Positions 1 through 7,697 of a stretch of DNA of 64,000 bases are shown piece by piece; the first letter of the stretch is position 1, and each line of letters begins with the position of its first letter. The translations under genes and the position numbers were made by a program. The notes under the pieces were generated by a model. That model saw only the letters and a list, made by a program, of their open reading frames with translations. It did not search any database and was not told the DNA's origin. The stretch lies in assembly GCA_963774945.1 (NCBI GenBank), contig CAVZHA010000010.1, positions 62,001 through 126,000 on the forward strand. The letters are read 5' to 3'. This DNA is from Trebonia sp963774945. Its GTDB lineage: Bacteria > Actinomycetota > Actinomycetes > Streptosporangiales > Streptosporangiaceae.

Positions 1-39
1 CTCCGGTTGCGACTGCGCCAGTTCACCTCCCGTGATCCA

Positions 40-696
40 TTAGAGGTGGTCGAGGGCGTCGATGATCTGCTGGGGTTCGGTGCGGGTGCTGTAGTCGGGG
101 TGGACGTCGATCCACCGGACGGTGTGGTCGGCGCCGAGGATGACGGTGGCGGGCATCGGCAGGGTGACCGTGCCGTCGGCGTTGACGCCCGTCAGGTCGA
201 GTCCGAGGTGCAGCTGGGCGGCGCGGGCCTCGGGTGATGGGCGGGTGAGGATGCCGAGGCGGCCGGCGATGGTGTTGCCGGGGTCTGAGACGACGGCATA
301 GGCCAGGCTGTGCTTCTGCTGCATGGTCAGCGACCCGTCCGGTGTCTGCGGGCTGATCGCGACGAGCGGGATGCCGCGCGCGGTGAGCTGCGGGAGCAAC
401 TGCGCCTGGTAGGCGGACAGGGCGATGTTGCAGTACGGGCACCAGGCGCCCCGGTAGAGGACCAGGACCGACGCTCCGCTCCCGGCTGCGGCGTACAGGG
501 TGGTGGCGGCTCCGTGCACGTCGAGCAGCTCTACGTCGGGCAGGACGGTCCCGACGGGGGCGATGCCGGCTGGAGAGCTGGCCGCCAGCTCAGCCTGTTC
601 GCGGGCGAAGGCGCCCATGGGCTCGGCGGGCGGGTCGGCCGCCATCGTGGCGTGCATTTGTGCGACGCGCTCGGCGATCGTGGAAGGGCTGGTCAT
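40..696 (-). CDS. Peroxiredoxin-like (AhpC/TSA family) protein
   Basis: 218-residue thioredoxin-fold protein. It carries the redoxin active-site stretch GAWCPYCN (Cys86 and Cys89), after a helical N-terminus and a VGTVLPDVELLDVHG strand that opens the AhpC/TSA fold. It is probably a cytosolic thiol peroxidase or oxidoreductase; there is no signal peptide. The ATG at 696 is chosen because GGAG lies 8 nt upstream; the frame stays open upstream to 903 without protein-like sequence. It diverges from the beta-propeller gene, and a bipartite GGTAAG promoter motif lies about 70-95 nt upstream. Family assignment is confident; the substrate is unknown. Confidence 0.88.
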   Translation of the reverse strand: MTSPSTIAERVAQMHATMAADPPAEPMGAFAREQAELAASSPAGIAPVGTVLPDVELLDVHGAATTLYAAAGSGASVLVLYRGAWCPYCNIALSAYQAQLLPQLTARGIPLVAISPQTPDGSLTMQQKHSLAYAVVSDPGNTIAGRLGILTRPSPEARAAQLHLGLDLTGVNADGTVTLPMPATVILGADHTVRWIDVHPDYSTRTEPQQIIDALDHL

Positions 697-766
697 TGCA
701 GGGCTCCTGCCGCGAGCAGTGGTCGGGCGGCGGGTCGCCGCTGGGGCGCCCCGCCTTACCGGGTGA

Positions 767-792
767 GCGTCACGCGAGGGCCTCGCCTTACC
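767..792 (-). promoter_or_regulatory. Putative ECF-type promoter of the peroxiredoxin gene
   Basis: On the minus strand GGTAAG (792-787) is followed after 15 nt by GACGC (771-767), pointing at the gene that starts at 696. A second GGTAAG lies at 760-755. The same pair recurs before the first sigma gene, the ABM gene, the SDR and a redoxin remnant. The role is inferred from recurrence and orientation. Confidence 0.55.
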
Positions 793-902
793 TCCGCAAG
801 CAGAACCGGATGCCGAACCGCAGCGCCTGACCGTAACAGTCGGCATGTGCCCAGGACTGAGGGTGTGGGAGCGGTTCTGCAGATCTCGACAGTGGAGGAA
901 CA

Positions 903-2144
903 ATGAGAATCACGAATGACCGTCGCGCTCGGTCGGCCGGGCCGGGGGTGTGGGCCGGAGATGCCCGCCCGCTCGGCACCAGGCGCCTGCTGGCGTCGCG
1001 GTGGCGGGTCCCGGTCGCGCTCAGCGCGGTCGCGGCCGGGGCCGTGCTCGCCGTTCCGGCGGTGGCGTCGGCGTCGCCCTTGCCGTCTCCGGTCACCGGG
1101 CACGTGTACCTCGACGACAACACCGCGGGCTCAAACACGATCGCGGCGTTTGACCGGCATGCTGACGGGTCGCTGACCCCGCTGCCCGGTTCCCCGTTCC
1201 GCGCCGGGGGCGCCGGCACCGGGGCGGGCCTGGCGTCCGAGGGCGCGGTGCAGATCGCAGACGGTGGCCGGCTCCTGCTGGCCACCGACGCGGGCAGCGA
1301 TCAGGTCTCGGCGCTGCGCATCCAGCCGGACGGGTCGCTGCGCCTGGCGAGCGTGGTGTCCTCAGGCGGCGTCCTGCCGGTCAGCGTCGCGGTGCACGGC
1401 AGCCTGGTATACGTCGCCAACGCCGGCCCGGCCGAAAGCAACTACACCGGTTTCCGGCTCGCTCCGTGGGGCAGCCTGACGCCGGTGCCCGGGTCGACGG
1501 TGCCGCTGCCTGCTGCCGCCCAGCCCGGTGACGTGCTGTTCAACGGCACCGGCACCAAGCTGGTCGGCACGCGGGTGGGAACCTCGCAGATCGACAGCTT
1601 CACTGTAGGACTGGGCGGGCGGCTGACCGCGGCCCCGGGCTCGCCGTTCACCGCCCAGGGAACCGGCCCGTTCGGCAGCCAGTTCCGGCCGACCAACCCT
1701 GGCCAGCTGTTCGTGTCCAACGCCCACAACGGCACCGGGCTGGGCACGGTCTCGGCATTCACCGACTCGCGCGCCGGGGTGCTCGCCCCGATCGGGAGCT
1801 CACCGGTCCCCGACCAGCAGACGGCGCCGTGCTGGGTCACGATCAGCCCGGACGGCCGCTACCTGTTCGCGGTCAACACCGGGTCGGGCACCATCTCGCG
1901 GTACTCGATCGCCCCGGGCGGCGCCCTGACGCTGCTTGGCAGCACCCAGGTCTCTGCTAACGGCGGCGTCGGCGCCGTCGACCCCGGGCTGAGCCCGGAC
2001 GGCCGGTACCTGTACGTCAACGAGAGCAAGATCTCGTCGGTCGGCGCCTTCGCCGTCAGCAGCGGCGGCAACCTGACCGAGCTGCCCGGCTCGCCCGCTC
2101 TCCTGCCCGCAGGGGCCACCCCGGCCGGCATAGCGGTGAGCTAG
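903..2144 (+). CDS. Secreted beta-propeller (lactonase-like) protein
   Basis: 413 residues. A basic N-terminus and a hydrophobic segment (VPVALSAVAAGAVLAVPAVA, about residues 35-54, ending in ASAS) form a Sec signal peptide. The rest is a repeated beta-propeller of the 6-phosphogluconolactonase/YncE type, with blades marked by DGRYLFAVN, DGRYLYVNE and recurring LTPLPGSPF units. Enzyme activity is not assured, because many family members are only propeller scaffolds. A GGAGGA ribosome site sits 5 nt before the ATG. A strong palindrome just after the stop should end the transcript. Confidence 0.85.
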   Translation: MRITNDRRARSAGPGVWAGDARPLGTRRLLASRWRVPVALSAVAAGAVLAVPAVASASPLPSPVTGHVYLDDNTAGSNTIAAFDRHADGSLTPLPGSPFRAGGAGTGAGLASEGAVQIADGGRLLLATDAGSDQVSALRIQPDGSLRLASVVSSGGVLPVSVAVHGSLVYVANAGPAESNYTGFRLAPWGSLTPVPGSTVPLPAAAQPGDVLFNGTGTKLVGTRVGTSQIDSFTVGLGGRLTAAPGSPFTAQGTGPFGSQFRPTNPGQLFVSNAHNGTGLGTVSAFTDSRAGVLAPIGSSPVPDQQTAPCWVTISPDGRYLFAVNTGSGTISRYSIAPGGALTLLGSTQVSANGGVGAVDPGLSPDGRYLYVNESKISSVGAFAVSSGGNLTELPGSPALLPAGATPAGIAVS

Positions 2145-2176
2145 CCGGGAGCCTGCCGAGTTCGTGCCGATGGCCG

Positions 2177-2210
2177 ATGGCCGGTGACCGGGTACCCGGT
2201 CACCGGCCAT
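2177..2210 (+). terminator. Perfect 34-bp palindrome, likely terminator
   Basis: Self-complementary over all 34 bases, centred on GGTACC, 32 nt after the beta-propeller stop. No T-run follows, as is usual for actinobacterial hairpin terminators. Confidence 0.65.
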
Positions 2211-2277
2211 TGGTCTGGTGTCGATCGTGGCCGGGCTGCACCACGCAACTGCTCTTGCCGCTGGCAGGTAACTCGGA

Positions 2278-2308
2278 GGTAAGACGACAGCGCGTTTCTG
2301 CCGCTGAC
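2278..2308 (+). promoter_or_regulatory. Putative ECF-type promoter before the sigma/anti-sigma operon
   Basis: GGTAAG (2278-2283) followed after 16 nt by GCCGCTGAC. It resembles the motif at four other loci in the first 6.4 kb and would give autoregulation of the sigma gene at 2482. Inferred. Confidence 0.5.
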
Positions 2309-2369
2309 TAATGCGATGGACACTTCTCTGCCTCACCCGGGCCGAGCTGACTTCCCAGGGAGCCTCACG

Positions 2370-2489
2370 ATGGCACTGCGACCAGGAACTCGTTTCGCAG
2401 CTCCGGCACCCACCACGCCCGCCGGCCCGGCGGTGAGCGCGCCGGGCGCGTCCGGGGCACCGACGGCCGGGGACCTGGCCCGTGCCTGA
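2370..2489 (+). CDS. Possible 39-residue leader peptide overlapping the sigma start
   Basis: Short ATG frame preceded by AGGGAG at about 8 nt. Its TGA (2487-2489) lies just inside the sigma gene, whose GTG is at 2482, an arrangement that allows translational coupling. The peptide is rich in Ala, Pro and Thr and matches nothing I recognise. It could equally be an untranslated leader. Confidence 0.3.
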   Translation: MALRPGTRFAAPAPTTPAGPAVSAPGASGAPTAGDLARA

Positions 2490-3078
2490 AGACCCGGACT
2501 CAGAACTGGTCAGCCGGGTGCGCGCCGGCGATGAGGGCGCATTCGCCGAGCTGGCCGGGAAATACCAGGGCTCTATGCTGTCCATCGCCCGGGGCTATGT
2601 GCCGAGCGGCGCGGTGGCAGAGGAAGTGGTCCAGGAAGCCTGGATCGGGGTCCTGCGGGGTATCGGCCGGTTCGAGCGCCGCTCGTCATTCCGCACCTGG
2701 CTATTTCGCATCCTGGTCAACCGGGCCATCAGCGCCGGCGTCCGGGAACGCCGGAGCATACCCGTGGACGACATGGGGCCCGTCGTCGACGCTTCCTGTT
2801 TCGACGCGGGCGGCACCTGGCAGGTGCCGCCTGAAGCCTGGGCTGACCAGGTGGACGACAAGGTGGTCGCGGCGAAGATATCCGCCCGGATCCTGTCTGC
2901 CATCGATGAACTCCCGGCCCAGCAGAGAGAAGTCGTAACGCTGCGCGACGTACAAGGGCTGAGTAGCGGGGAAGTCTGCGCCGTCCTCAATATCAGCAAC
3001 GCCAACCAGCGGGTGCTCTTGCACCGCGGCCGCAGCAAGCTACGCCAGGTCATCGGCTCCGAGTTCGGGAGAGGCTGA
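2482..3078 (+). CDS. ECF RNA polymerase sigma factor
   Basis: 198 residues. Sigma region 2 runs over about residues 10-90 (FAELAGKYQGSMLSIARGYV, VVQEAWIGVLRGIGRFERRSSFRTWLFRI). Region 4 runs over about 135-195 (LPAQQREVVTLRDVQGLSSGEVCAVLNIS helix-turn-helix). The GTG start gives a normal ECF length. The stop overlaps the next start (TGATG), coupling it to a zinc-finger anti-sigma factor. The GGTAAG-type motif at 2278 suggests autoregulation, with a regulon that includes nearby redox genes. Confidence 0.93.
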   Translation: MPEDPDSELVSRVRAGDEGAFAELAGKYQGSMLSIARGYVPSGAVAEEVVQEAWIGVLRGIGRFERRSSFRTWLFRILVNRAISAGVRERRSIPVDDMGPVVDASCFDAGGTWQVPPEAWADQVDDKVVAAKISARILSAIDELPAQQREVVTLRDVQGLSSGEVCAVLNISNANQRVLLHRGRSKLRQVIGSEFGRG

Positions 3079-3359
3079 TGAGCCGCCTGAGATTCAGGTC
3101 CCGTCGGGACGTCGTCTGCCGGGACGCAGTCGAGCTTGTCACCGACTACCTCGAAGACGCGCTATCACAGGCGCAGCGCCGCCGGCTCGAGGCGCACCTC
3201 GCGCACTGCCCCGACTGCCCCGAATACCTCGACCAGATGCGCGCTATCGTCGCGCTGGCCGGAAGCATTACGCCCGATGACCTCACGCCGCGCATGCGAG
3301 AGGAGTTCATCAGCGTATACCGCCGATGGCGCGACGATGAGGCACGTGACCCGGTATAG
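3078..3359 (+). CDS. Zinc-binding anti-sigma factor (zf-HC2 type)
   Basis: 93 residues with the ZAS signature H40-x3-C44-x2-C47 and an upstream Cys14. It has no transmembrane segment, so it is a cytosolic redox- or zinc-responsive anti-sigma factor of the RsrA type. It overlaps the sigma gene by 1 nt, so the two are co-translated. Its thiol chemistry fits a regulon of peroxiredoxin and redoxin genes. Family is known; the signal is inferred. Confidence 0.85.
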   Translation: MSRLRFRSRRDVVCRDAVELVTDYLEDALSQAQRRRLEAHLAHCPDCPEYLDQMRAIVALAGSITPDDLTPRMREEFISVYRRWRDDEARDPV

Positions 3360-3378
3360 GACGCCGTCGCCTCGGCCG

Positions 3379-4074
3379 ATGCCGCAACGGCGGCGGCTGG
3401 GTGCGGGTAGCGTGGCATCCGTGGAACTCGCCGGACCCACGGCGCGGGAGCTCGACGCAGAGTCTGCGGACTGGCTCCGCCGCCTTTCGGCCGGAGCTGG
3501 CACGCTGCGGCAGCAAGCCGAGCGTGAGCTGCACGCCCGGCTAGTGCGGATCGCGCTGGCCGAGGTGAGCAGGCGGTCGGCCAGCACCCCGGTCACCGGC
3601 CCCGAGCTCACCGATGTCGCGCACCAGGCCGCCGACGACGCGATGCTCGCGATCCTCGCGAAGCTCGCCGACTTCCGGGGCGAGAGCCGCTTCATCACCT
3701 GGGCGTACCGGTTCGTCATCCTCGAGGTGTCAAGCAAGCTCGGCCGTCACTACTGGCGCAACCCGCCGGTCACGCTCGACGCCGCGCAGTGGGAGCGGCT
3801 TCCGGACCGGCTCGGGATCGACCCGGAGGAGCATGCGGCATCGGCGGGCATCCTCGCGGAGGTGCGCCGGGTCGTCGAGGACGAGCTGACCGCGCACCAG
3901 CGGCGGGTCTTCGTAGCGGTCGTGGTCGACGGGATACCGCTCGATGCGCTGGCCGCCAGGCTGAGCCTGCAGCGCAACGCCATCTACAAGGTGATTTTCG
4001 ACGCGAGGCGTAAGATCCGCCGGGCGCTGGTCGCAAACGGCTATCTGGAAGACGGGGGCGTGGAGCGACGATGA
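3379..4074 (+). CDS. Second sigma-70 family (ECF-like) factor
   Basis: About 231 residues from the ATG at 3379; GTG starts at 3412 or 3421 are equally possible because no site has a good ribosome signal. Region 2 is seen in AHQAADDAMLAILAKLADFRGESRFITWAYRFVI and region 4 in LTAHQRRVFVAVVVDGIPLDALAARLSLQRNAIYKVIFDARRKIR (quoted only as landmarks for region 4: HQRRVF to ARRKIR). It begins 20 nt after the first anti-sigma gene and overlaps its own anti-sigma gene by 4 nt, giving two sigma/anti-sigma pairs in tandem. Confidence 0.85.
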   Translation: MPQRRRLGAGSVASVELAGPTARELDAESADWLRRLSAGAGTLRQQAERELHARLVRIALAEVSRRSASTPVTGPELTDVAHQAADDAMLAILAKLADFRGESRFITWAYRFVILEVSSKLGRHYWRNPPVTLDAAQWERLPDRLGIDPEEHAASAGILAEVRRVVEDELTAHQRRVFVAVVVDGIPLDALAARLSLQRNAIYKVIFDARRKIRRALVANGYLEDGGVERR

Positions 4075-4286
4075 GCGACCGGGAGAGACTGGACAGGTTC
4101 CTGCGGACCGACCCGCGCGACGTCGGCTGCGGCGAGGCGATGGCCGTCCTGCACATTTACGTTGACTTCGCCGCGACGGGCGAGAACCCGGCGGAGCGCT
4201 ACCCTGGCGTCGCCGCCCATCTCGCGGCCTGCGGGCCGTGCGCCGAGGACTTCACCGGGCTGCTCGCCGCCGTCGCCAGTGACTGA
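4071..4286 (+). CDS. Small zinc-finger anti-sigma factor
   Basis: 71 residues, coupled by ATGA overlap to the second sigma gene. It carries C20 and the H50-x3-C54-x2-C57 triad of ZAS proteins but is unusually short, with little besides the zinc site. No membrane segment. It presumably holds the sigma factor at 3379 inactive. Its end overlaps the start of the HAD gene. Confidence 0.72.
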   Translation: MSDRERLDRFLRTDPRDVGCGEAMAVLHIYVDFAATGENPAERYPGVAAHLAACGPCAEDFTGLLAAVASD

Positions 4287-4956
4287 CCGCGAGGTCCTGG
4301 CGTTCGACCTGTACGGGACGCTCGTCGACCCGATCGCCGTCTCCAGCGAGCTTGACCAGGTCCTTGGCGGCTCCGACGGCGCAGAGGTGGCGCGGCTGTG
4401 GCGGCTCAAGCAGCTGGAGTACTCATTCCGGCTCACCGCGATGGGGCACTACGAGGACTTCCGCTGGGTGACGTCACGCGCGCTCGACTTCGCGCTCTCC
4501 TCCACCGGGGCGGGCCTGCCGGGCGACCAGACCAGGCGGCTCGTCGAGCTGTATGACCACCTGCGGCCGTTCCCGGACGCAGTCCCCGCGCTGCGGGCGC
4601 TGGCCGGCCTGGGGTACGAGCTCGCGGTGCTCTCCAACGGCAGCCCCGCGATGATCGGGAACTGCCTGGCCAACAGCGGCCTCGGCGAGTTCTTCGGCCA
4701 GCGGATCAGCGCCGACGAGGTCCGGGTCTTCAAGCCGTCGCCCGCCGTGTACCGGCACGCGGCCGAGCGGCTGGCCGTGCCGATCAGCCGGATCCGGCTT
4801 GTCACCTGCAACGCGTTCGATAGCGTCGGCGCGAGCGCGGCCGGAATGCGCACGGCCTGGGTGAACCGCTCCGCCGCCCCGTTCGACACGATCGGCCCGC
4901 AGCCCGACCTCACCGTGCCCTCCCTCGACCGCCTGTCGGCGGCACTGCGACAGTAG
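4279..4956 (+). CDS. HAD-family hydrolase, haloacid dehalogenase type II
   Basis: 225 residues from the GTG at 4279, which overlaps the preceding stop by 8 nt. Motif I FDLYGTLVD gives nucleophile Asp10; motif II is LSNGS; motif III is the Lys in FKPSP; the last motif lies around NAFDSVGASAAGM. Overall this fits L-2-haloacid dehalogenases, which hydrolyse 2-halocarboxylic acids, though many homologues act on other small substrates. It is coupled to the sigma unit and is possibly co-regulated. Confidence 0.85.
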   Translation: MTDREVLAFDLYGTLVDPIAVSSELDQVLGGSDGAEVARLWRLKQLEYSFRLTAMGHYEDFRWVTSRALDFALSSTGAGLPGDQTRRLVELYDHLRPFPDAVPALRALAGLGYELAVLSNGSPAMIGNCLANSGLGEFFGQRISADEVRVFKPSPAVYRHAAERLAVPISRIRLVTCNAFDSVGASAAGMRTAWVNRSAAPFDTIGPQPDLTVPSLDRLSAALRQ

Positions 4957-4994
4957 GCAAGATGCGAGCCGGCGGCGGCGGGCGCGAGATCGTA

Positions 4995-5026
4995 GGTAAG
5001 ACGAGGGCGCTCCTGCGCCGCTTACC
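4995..5026 (+). promoter_or_regulatory. Putative ECF-type promoter of the ABM gene
   Basis: GGTAAGACGAG (from 4995), then GCCGCTTACC at 5017-5026; the outer GGTAAG/CTTACC also form an inverted repeat. It lies 57 nt upstream of the gene starting at 5083, in the same orientation. Confidence 0.52.
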
Positions 5027-5082
5027 GGCAGGCGGGTTTCATCCGATGCCCGCGCTCGCAGACGATCAGGGAGGATTTCATC

Positions 5083-5379
5083 ATGGGCGTGAAGCTGGGG
5101 TTCCTGGTGACGCTTGAGGCCAAGGACGGGAAGGGCGAAGAGCTAGGCGAGTTCCTGCGGGCCGGCCGCGAGTTCGCGGCCGCTGAGGAGGAGACAGTCA
5201 CCTGGTACGCGTTCCGGATCGACGCGACCCACTACGGGATCTTCGATACCTTCGCCAGCGAGAACGGACGCCAGGCGCACATCGCCGGCCCCCTGGCCGA
5301 GGCGCTCGGCAAGGCCGCCGACGAGCTGCTGGCGAGCGATCCCTCCATCAGGCCGGTGGACGTCATCGCCGTCAAGTAA
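5083..5379 (+). CDS. Antibiotic biosynthesis monooxygenase (ABM) domain protein
   Basis: 98 residues, a single ferredoxin-like ABM domain (LGFLVTLEAKDGKGEELGEFL, TWYAFRIDATHYGIFDTFA, AHIAGPLAEAL). Such proteins act as small cofactor-free quinol monooxygenases or as stress proteins, usually dimeric and cytosolic. A strong GGGAGGA site sits 7 nt before the ATG. It is monocistronic, with a GGTAAG-type promoter before it and a bidirectional hairpin after it. Confidence 0.88.
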   Translation: MGVKLGFLVTLEAKDGKGEELGEFLRAGREFAAAEEETVTWYAFRIDATHYGIFDTFASENGRQAHIAGPLAEALGKAADELLASDPSIRPVDVIAVK

Positions 5380-5395
5380 ACCCGGATTCCGCGTA

Positions 5396-5434
5396 CGCCG
5401 GCGGTGGTCGCCGGGCACGCGACCACCGCCGGCG
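5396..5434. terminator. Bidirectional hairpin terminator
   Basis: A perfect 16-bp stem (5396-5411 with 5419-5434) and a 7-nt loop between the convergent ABM and SDR genes. Confidence 0.75.
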
Positions 5435-5448
5435 GCGTTCGCGGGGCC

Positions 5449-6228
5449 TCAGGTCCGCACGGAGACGATGCTGACGTCCCAGATGGCCCCGGTGTCGTCG
5501 CCGGCCAGGTGGGCGAGCAGGGCCGCCGCGGAGTGCTCGGGGGTGATCAGGACCCCGTCGGCGAAGTTCTTGTTGAACCGCTCGTGCAGGCCAGCACCGA
5601 TGCGCCCTGGATCCTGGCCGCGGATCCAGGCCTGCATGGCGGTGTCGACACCGCCCGGCCGGTAGGCGTTGACGGTGACGCCGGTGCCGCGGAGTTCGGC
5701 GGCGAGGTTGACGGTGTGGGCCTCGAGGGCGGCCTTGGTGGTGGCGTAGGCGTTGCCGCGGACCATGCCGGCCGGGTAGGCGGCGATCGCGCTGGAGATG
5801 TTGACGACGCGGCCCCAGCGGGCGTCGAGCATGCCGGGCAGCACGGCGGCGGCGAGCGCGGCGGGGGCGACGACGTTGACCTCGAAGGCCAGGCGCAGCT
5901 CCTCGGCCGGTATGGCGATGGTGGGGCCGAGCGGCTCGACGGTGGCCGCGTTGTTGACCAGGATGTCGACGCGGCCGCCCGCGAGCACGGCCACTGCCGC
6001 GCGGCCGCGGTCCTCCTCATCGGACAGGTCGGCGGGCAATACGCTGATCCGCCCGGCGGGCACGCCCCGCTCGCGCAGCAGGACCCGGGTCTCCTCCAGC
6101 TGCCCGGCGGTGCGGGCGAGCAGGATCACGCGGGCGCCGGCGTCGGCCAGCCCGAGCGCGACGGCGCGGCCGATACCTCGCCCGGACCCGGTGATCAGTG
6201 CGGTCTTGCCAGCGAAATCAGCTGTCAC
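5449..6228 (-). CDS. Short-chain dehydrogenase/reductase
   Basis: 259 residues, classical SDR. The NAD(P) site is TGSGRGIG (13-20); NNAA, the catalytic Ser in NISS, and Tyr-Lys in YATTK follow, with PGG after. The GTG at 6228 is chosen because GGGAG lies about 8 nt upstream. Cytosolic NAD(P)-dependent oxidoreductase, substrate unknown. A minus-strand GGTAAG/GACGC motif about 80-100 nt upstream suggests membership of the local ECF regulon. Confidence 0.9.
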   Translation of the reverse strand: MTADFAGKTALITGSGRGIGRAVALGLADAGARVILLARTAGQLEETRVLLRERGVPAGRISVLPADLSDEEDRGRAAVAVLAGGRVDILVNNAATVEPLGPTIAIPAEELRLAFEVNVVAPAALAAAVLPGMLDARWGRVVNISSAIAAYPAGMVRGNAYATTKAALEAHTVNLAAELRGTGVTVNAYRPGGVDTAMQAWIRGQDPGRIGAGLHERFNKNFADGVLITPEHSAAALLAHLAGDDTGAIWDVSIVSVRT

Positions 6229-6305
6229 GGCGGTCTCCCTCAGGTGGATGCTGCGGGCCGCAAGGCCCTCCCGTCGCCGGCCCACGCGTAACCGGCAATC
6301 GGTTG

Positions 6306-6331
6306 GCGTCGCGGGGCCCGCTCGTCTTACC
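6306..6331 (-). promoter_or_regulatory. Putative ECF-type promoter of the SDR
   Basis: Minus-strand GGTAAGACGAG (GGTAAG at 6331-6326), 15 nt, then GACGC (6310-6306), facing the SDR start at 6228. Confidence 0.55.
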
Positions 6332-6356
6332 TGTGCGCTCCCGGGTGACATTTATC

Positions 6357-6382
6357 GGTAAGACCCGGGTCGGGGTGACGCC
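6357..6382 (+). promoter_or_regulatory. Putative ECF-type promoter of the truncated redoxin
   Basis: Plus-strand GGTAAG (6357-6362), 14 nt, GACGCC (6377-6382). It diverges from the SDR promoter and faces the redoxin remnant starting at 6423. Confidence 0.5.
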
Positions 6383-6422
6383 TACCTGTCAGACGGTCCT
6401 TGTCCGAACTATCAGGGCCAAC

Positions 6423-6505
6423 CGTGAAGGAGAACCGCGGTGCCTCGGCTCAACCCGGCGACCCGTTCCCCAAGCTGACGCTCAGCACCACCGACGGCCA
6501 GGCGA
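6423..6505 (+). pseudogene. Truncated redoxin N-terminus
   Basis: GTG start with GAAGGAG-like sequence nearby. The frame gives GDPFPKLTLSTTDGQ, the first strand and turn of AhpC/TSA redoxins, then stops matching exactly where homology to nhaA-dsbA begins (6506). The rest of the gene, including its cysteines, is missing. It keeps a GGTAAG-type promoter, so it was probably a second thiol peroxidase of the same regulon. Confidence 0.6.
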
Positions 6506-6638
6506 GCTCACCTGGTGTCCTCGGCGGGCGCGGTGGCGGCGGCTTTGGCGGCCAGGACGGCGTCGCTGAGCGCGGTGATGTCGTAGCTGCCGTAGTGGCG
6601 GCGGCCGTCGGCGGGCTCGGCCTGGCCGCAGTAGGGGC
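6506..6638 (-). pseudogene. Fragment of the nhaA-dsbA 3' end, internally deleted
   Basis: 6506-6608 matches 22952-23054 at all but two of 103 positions and encodes the same C-terminal tail, RRHYGSYDITALSD onward. 6610-6638 then matches 23383-23411, the YCGQAEP active-site region, so about 328 bp between them has been lost. Same orientation as the intact gene 16.4 kb away. No function is expected. Confidence 0.85.
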
Positions 6639-6679
6639 GGCCCCGCCCGGCCGCGGGAGGAGCGGATCCGGCGCCGGCG

Positions 6680-7049
6680 GTGCCCGATCCGCGCGGCGGC
6701 CGGGCGCAGGCCGCGCCGCTGATCCCGGGCTGGAGCGCGGCGCGGCTGTGGCGCGTGAGCGTCTTGCTGTGCCTGGCGGTCGCCGCGCTCGACGCGGCCA
6801 CGGGACGCCATCTGATCCTGATCGGCGTGCTGGCCGCGGGGCCGGTCACCGCGGTGGCGACCGGGCGCTGGCGGCGCACCGCGCTGACTGGTGCGCTGGC
6901 GCTCGGCCTGGGCACGCTGCTCGGGGTGCCGGACGGGGTGTTCGCCAACCGCAGTCCAGTATGCCTTCCTGGCCGCGATCGCCGTTGTCGCAGCGTGCGC
7001 CACGGCCGGGGCCGCACTGATCGGACACTGCGCGGGACGCTGCCCTTAG
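6680..7049 (+). pseudogene. Membrane N-terminus of a PP2C/SpoIIE-type phosphatase, broken
   Basis: The frame encodes hydrophobic segments LWRVSVLLCLAVAALDAATG and HLILIGVLAAGPVTAVATG, then LGVPDGVFAN. A one-base shift near 6950 moves the conserved continuation QYAFLAAIAVVAACATAGAALI into another frame, ending at TAG 7047-7049. This resembles the membrane region of actinobacterial SpoIIE-family phosphatases; the catalytic domain is absent. The assignment rests on recall of that N-terminal pattern. Confidence 0.5.
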
Positions 7050-7697
7050 ACGCCCGATCGCCTCCGCTCCGTGCCTGCGCGTGCGCGCCCGGCCGTGCGG
7101 AACTGCTCGGGGGCGGCCGGCGGCTGCCGCCGGAGTCTTGTTTCGCTCCGTCGGCATCCAGCTCTGCCCCACCGGAGCCGCTCCCTGTTCATGCGCCGCT
7201 GGCGCGAAGCCCGCACATGAGCCGTGCCCGCCGTGAGCACCGGATCAGAATCGCGATTCACTCAATGCGGCGACCGACAGGATAACCCGGTAATCAGGGA
7301 ATACGTCCGAATGAGAATTGCCGAGGATGCGTAAATCTGCGCACCATGCGCATCCGAGGGCAAGTCGCGAACGGTAGCTGCGTGCTGCTGACTGTCATGG
7401 CCAAGGGATGCCCGCAGGCCCTTCCGGGGCCACAAGTCGCGTTTGCGCTGGTGACAGGCGAGTCAAGGTTCCTCAGCAAGGACCTTTCCTCTCACCTGGA
7501 GGCCTGTAGCGTCACCGGGATAAGACCTGCTACCGCGAAGTCGGGATAGCAGATCCAGGCGGCGCCGTCGCGAGGACGGTGAGATCGCGGACGTGGCCCG
7601 CGCCGCGCCGGATGCCATGCGCCAAGCTCAGGCCGATAGGCGGCGGACATGAAGCCAGCGCCCGTTCTGACTGATGATTTTGATCATCATTGTCCGT
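7050..7697. other. Gap with no recognisable gene
   Basis: About 650 bp of somewhat lower GC than the neighbours. Short open frames on both strands show no familiar protein pattern. Probably further debris of the 6.4-7.05 kb scar. Confidence 0.5.
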
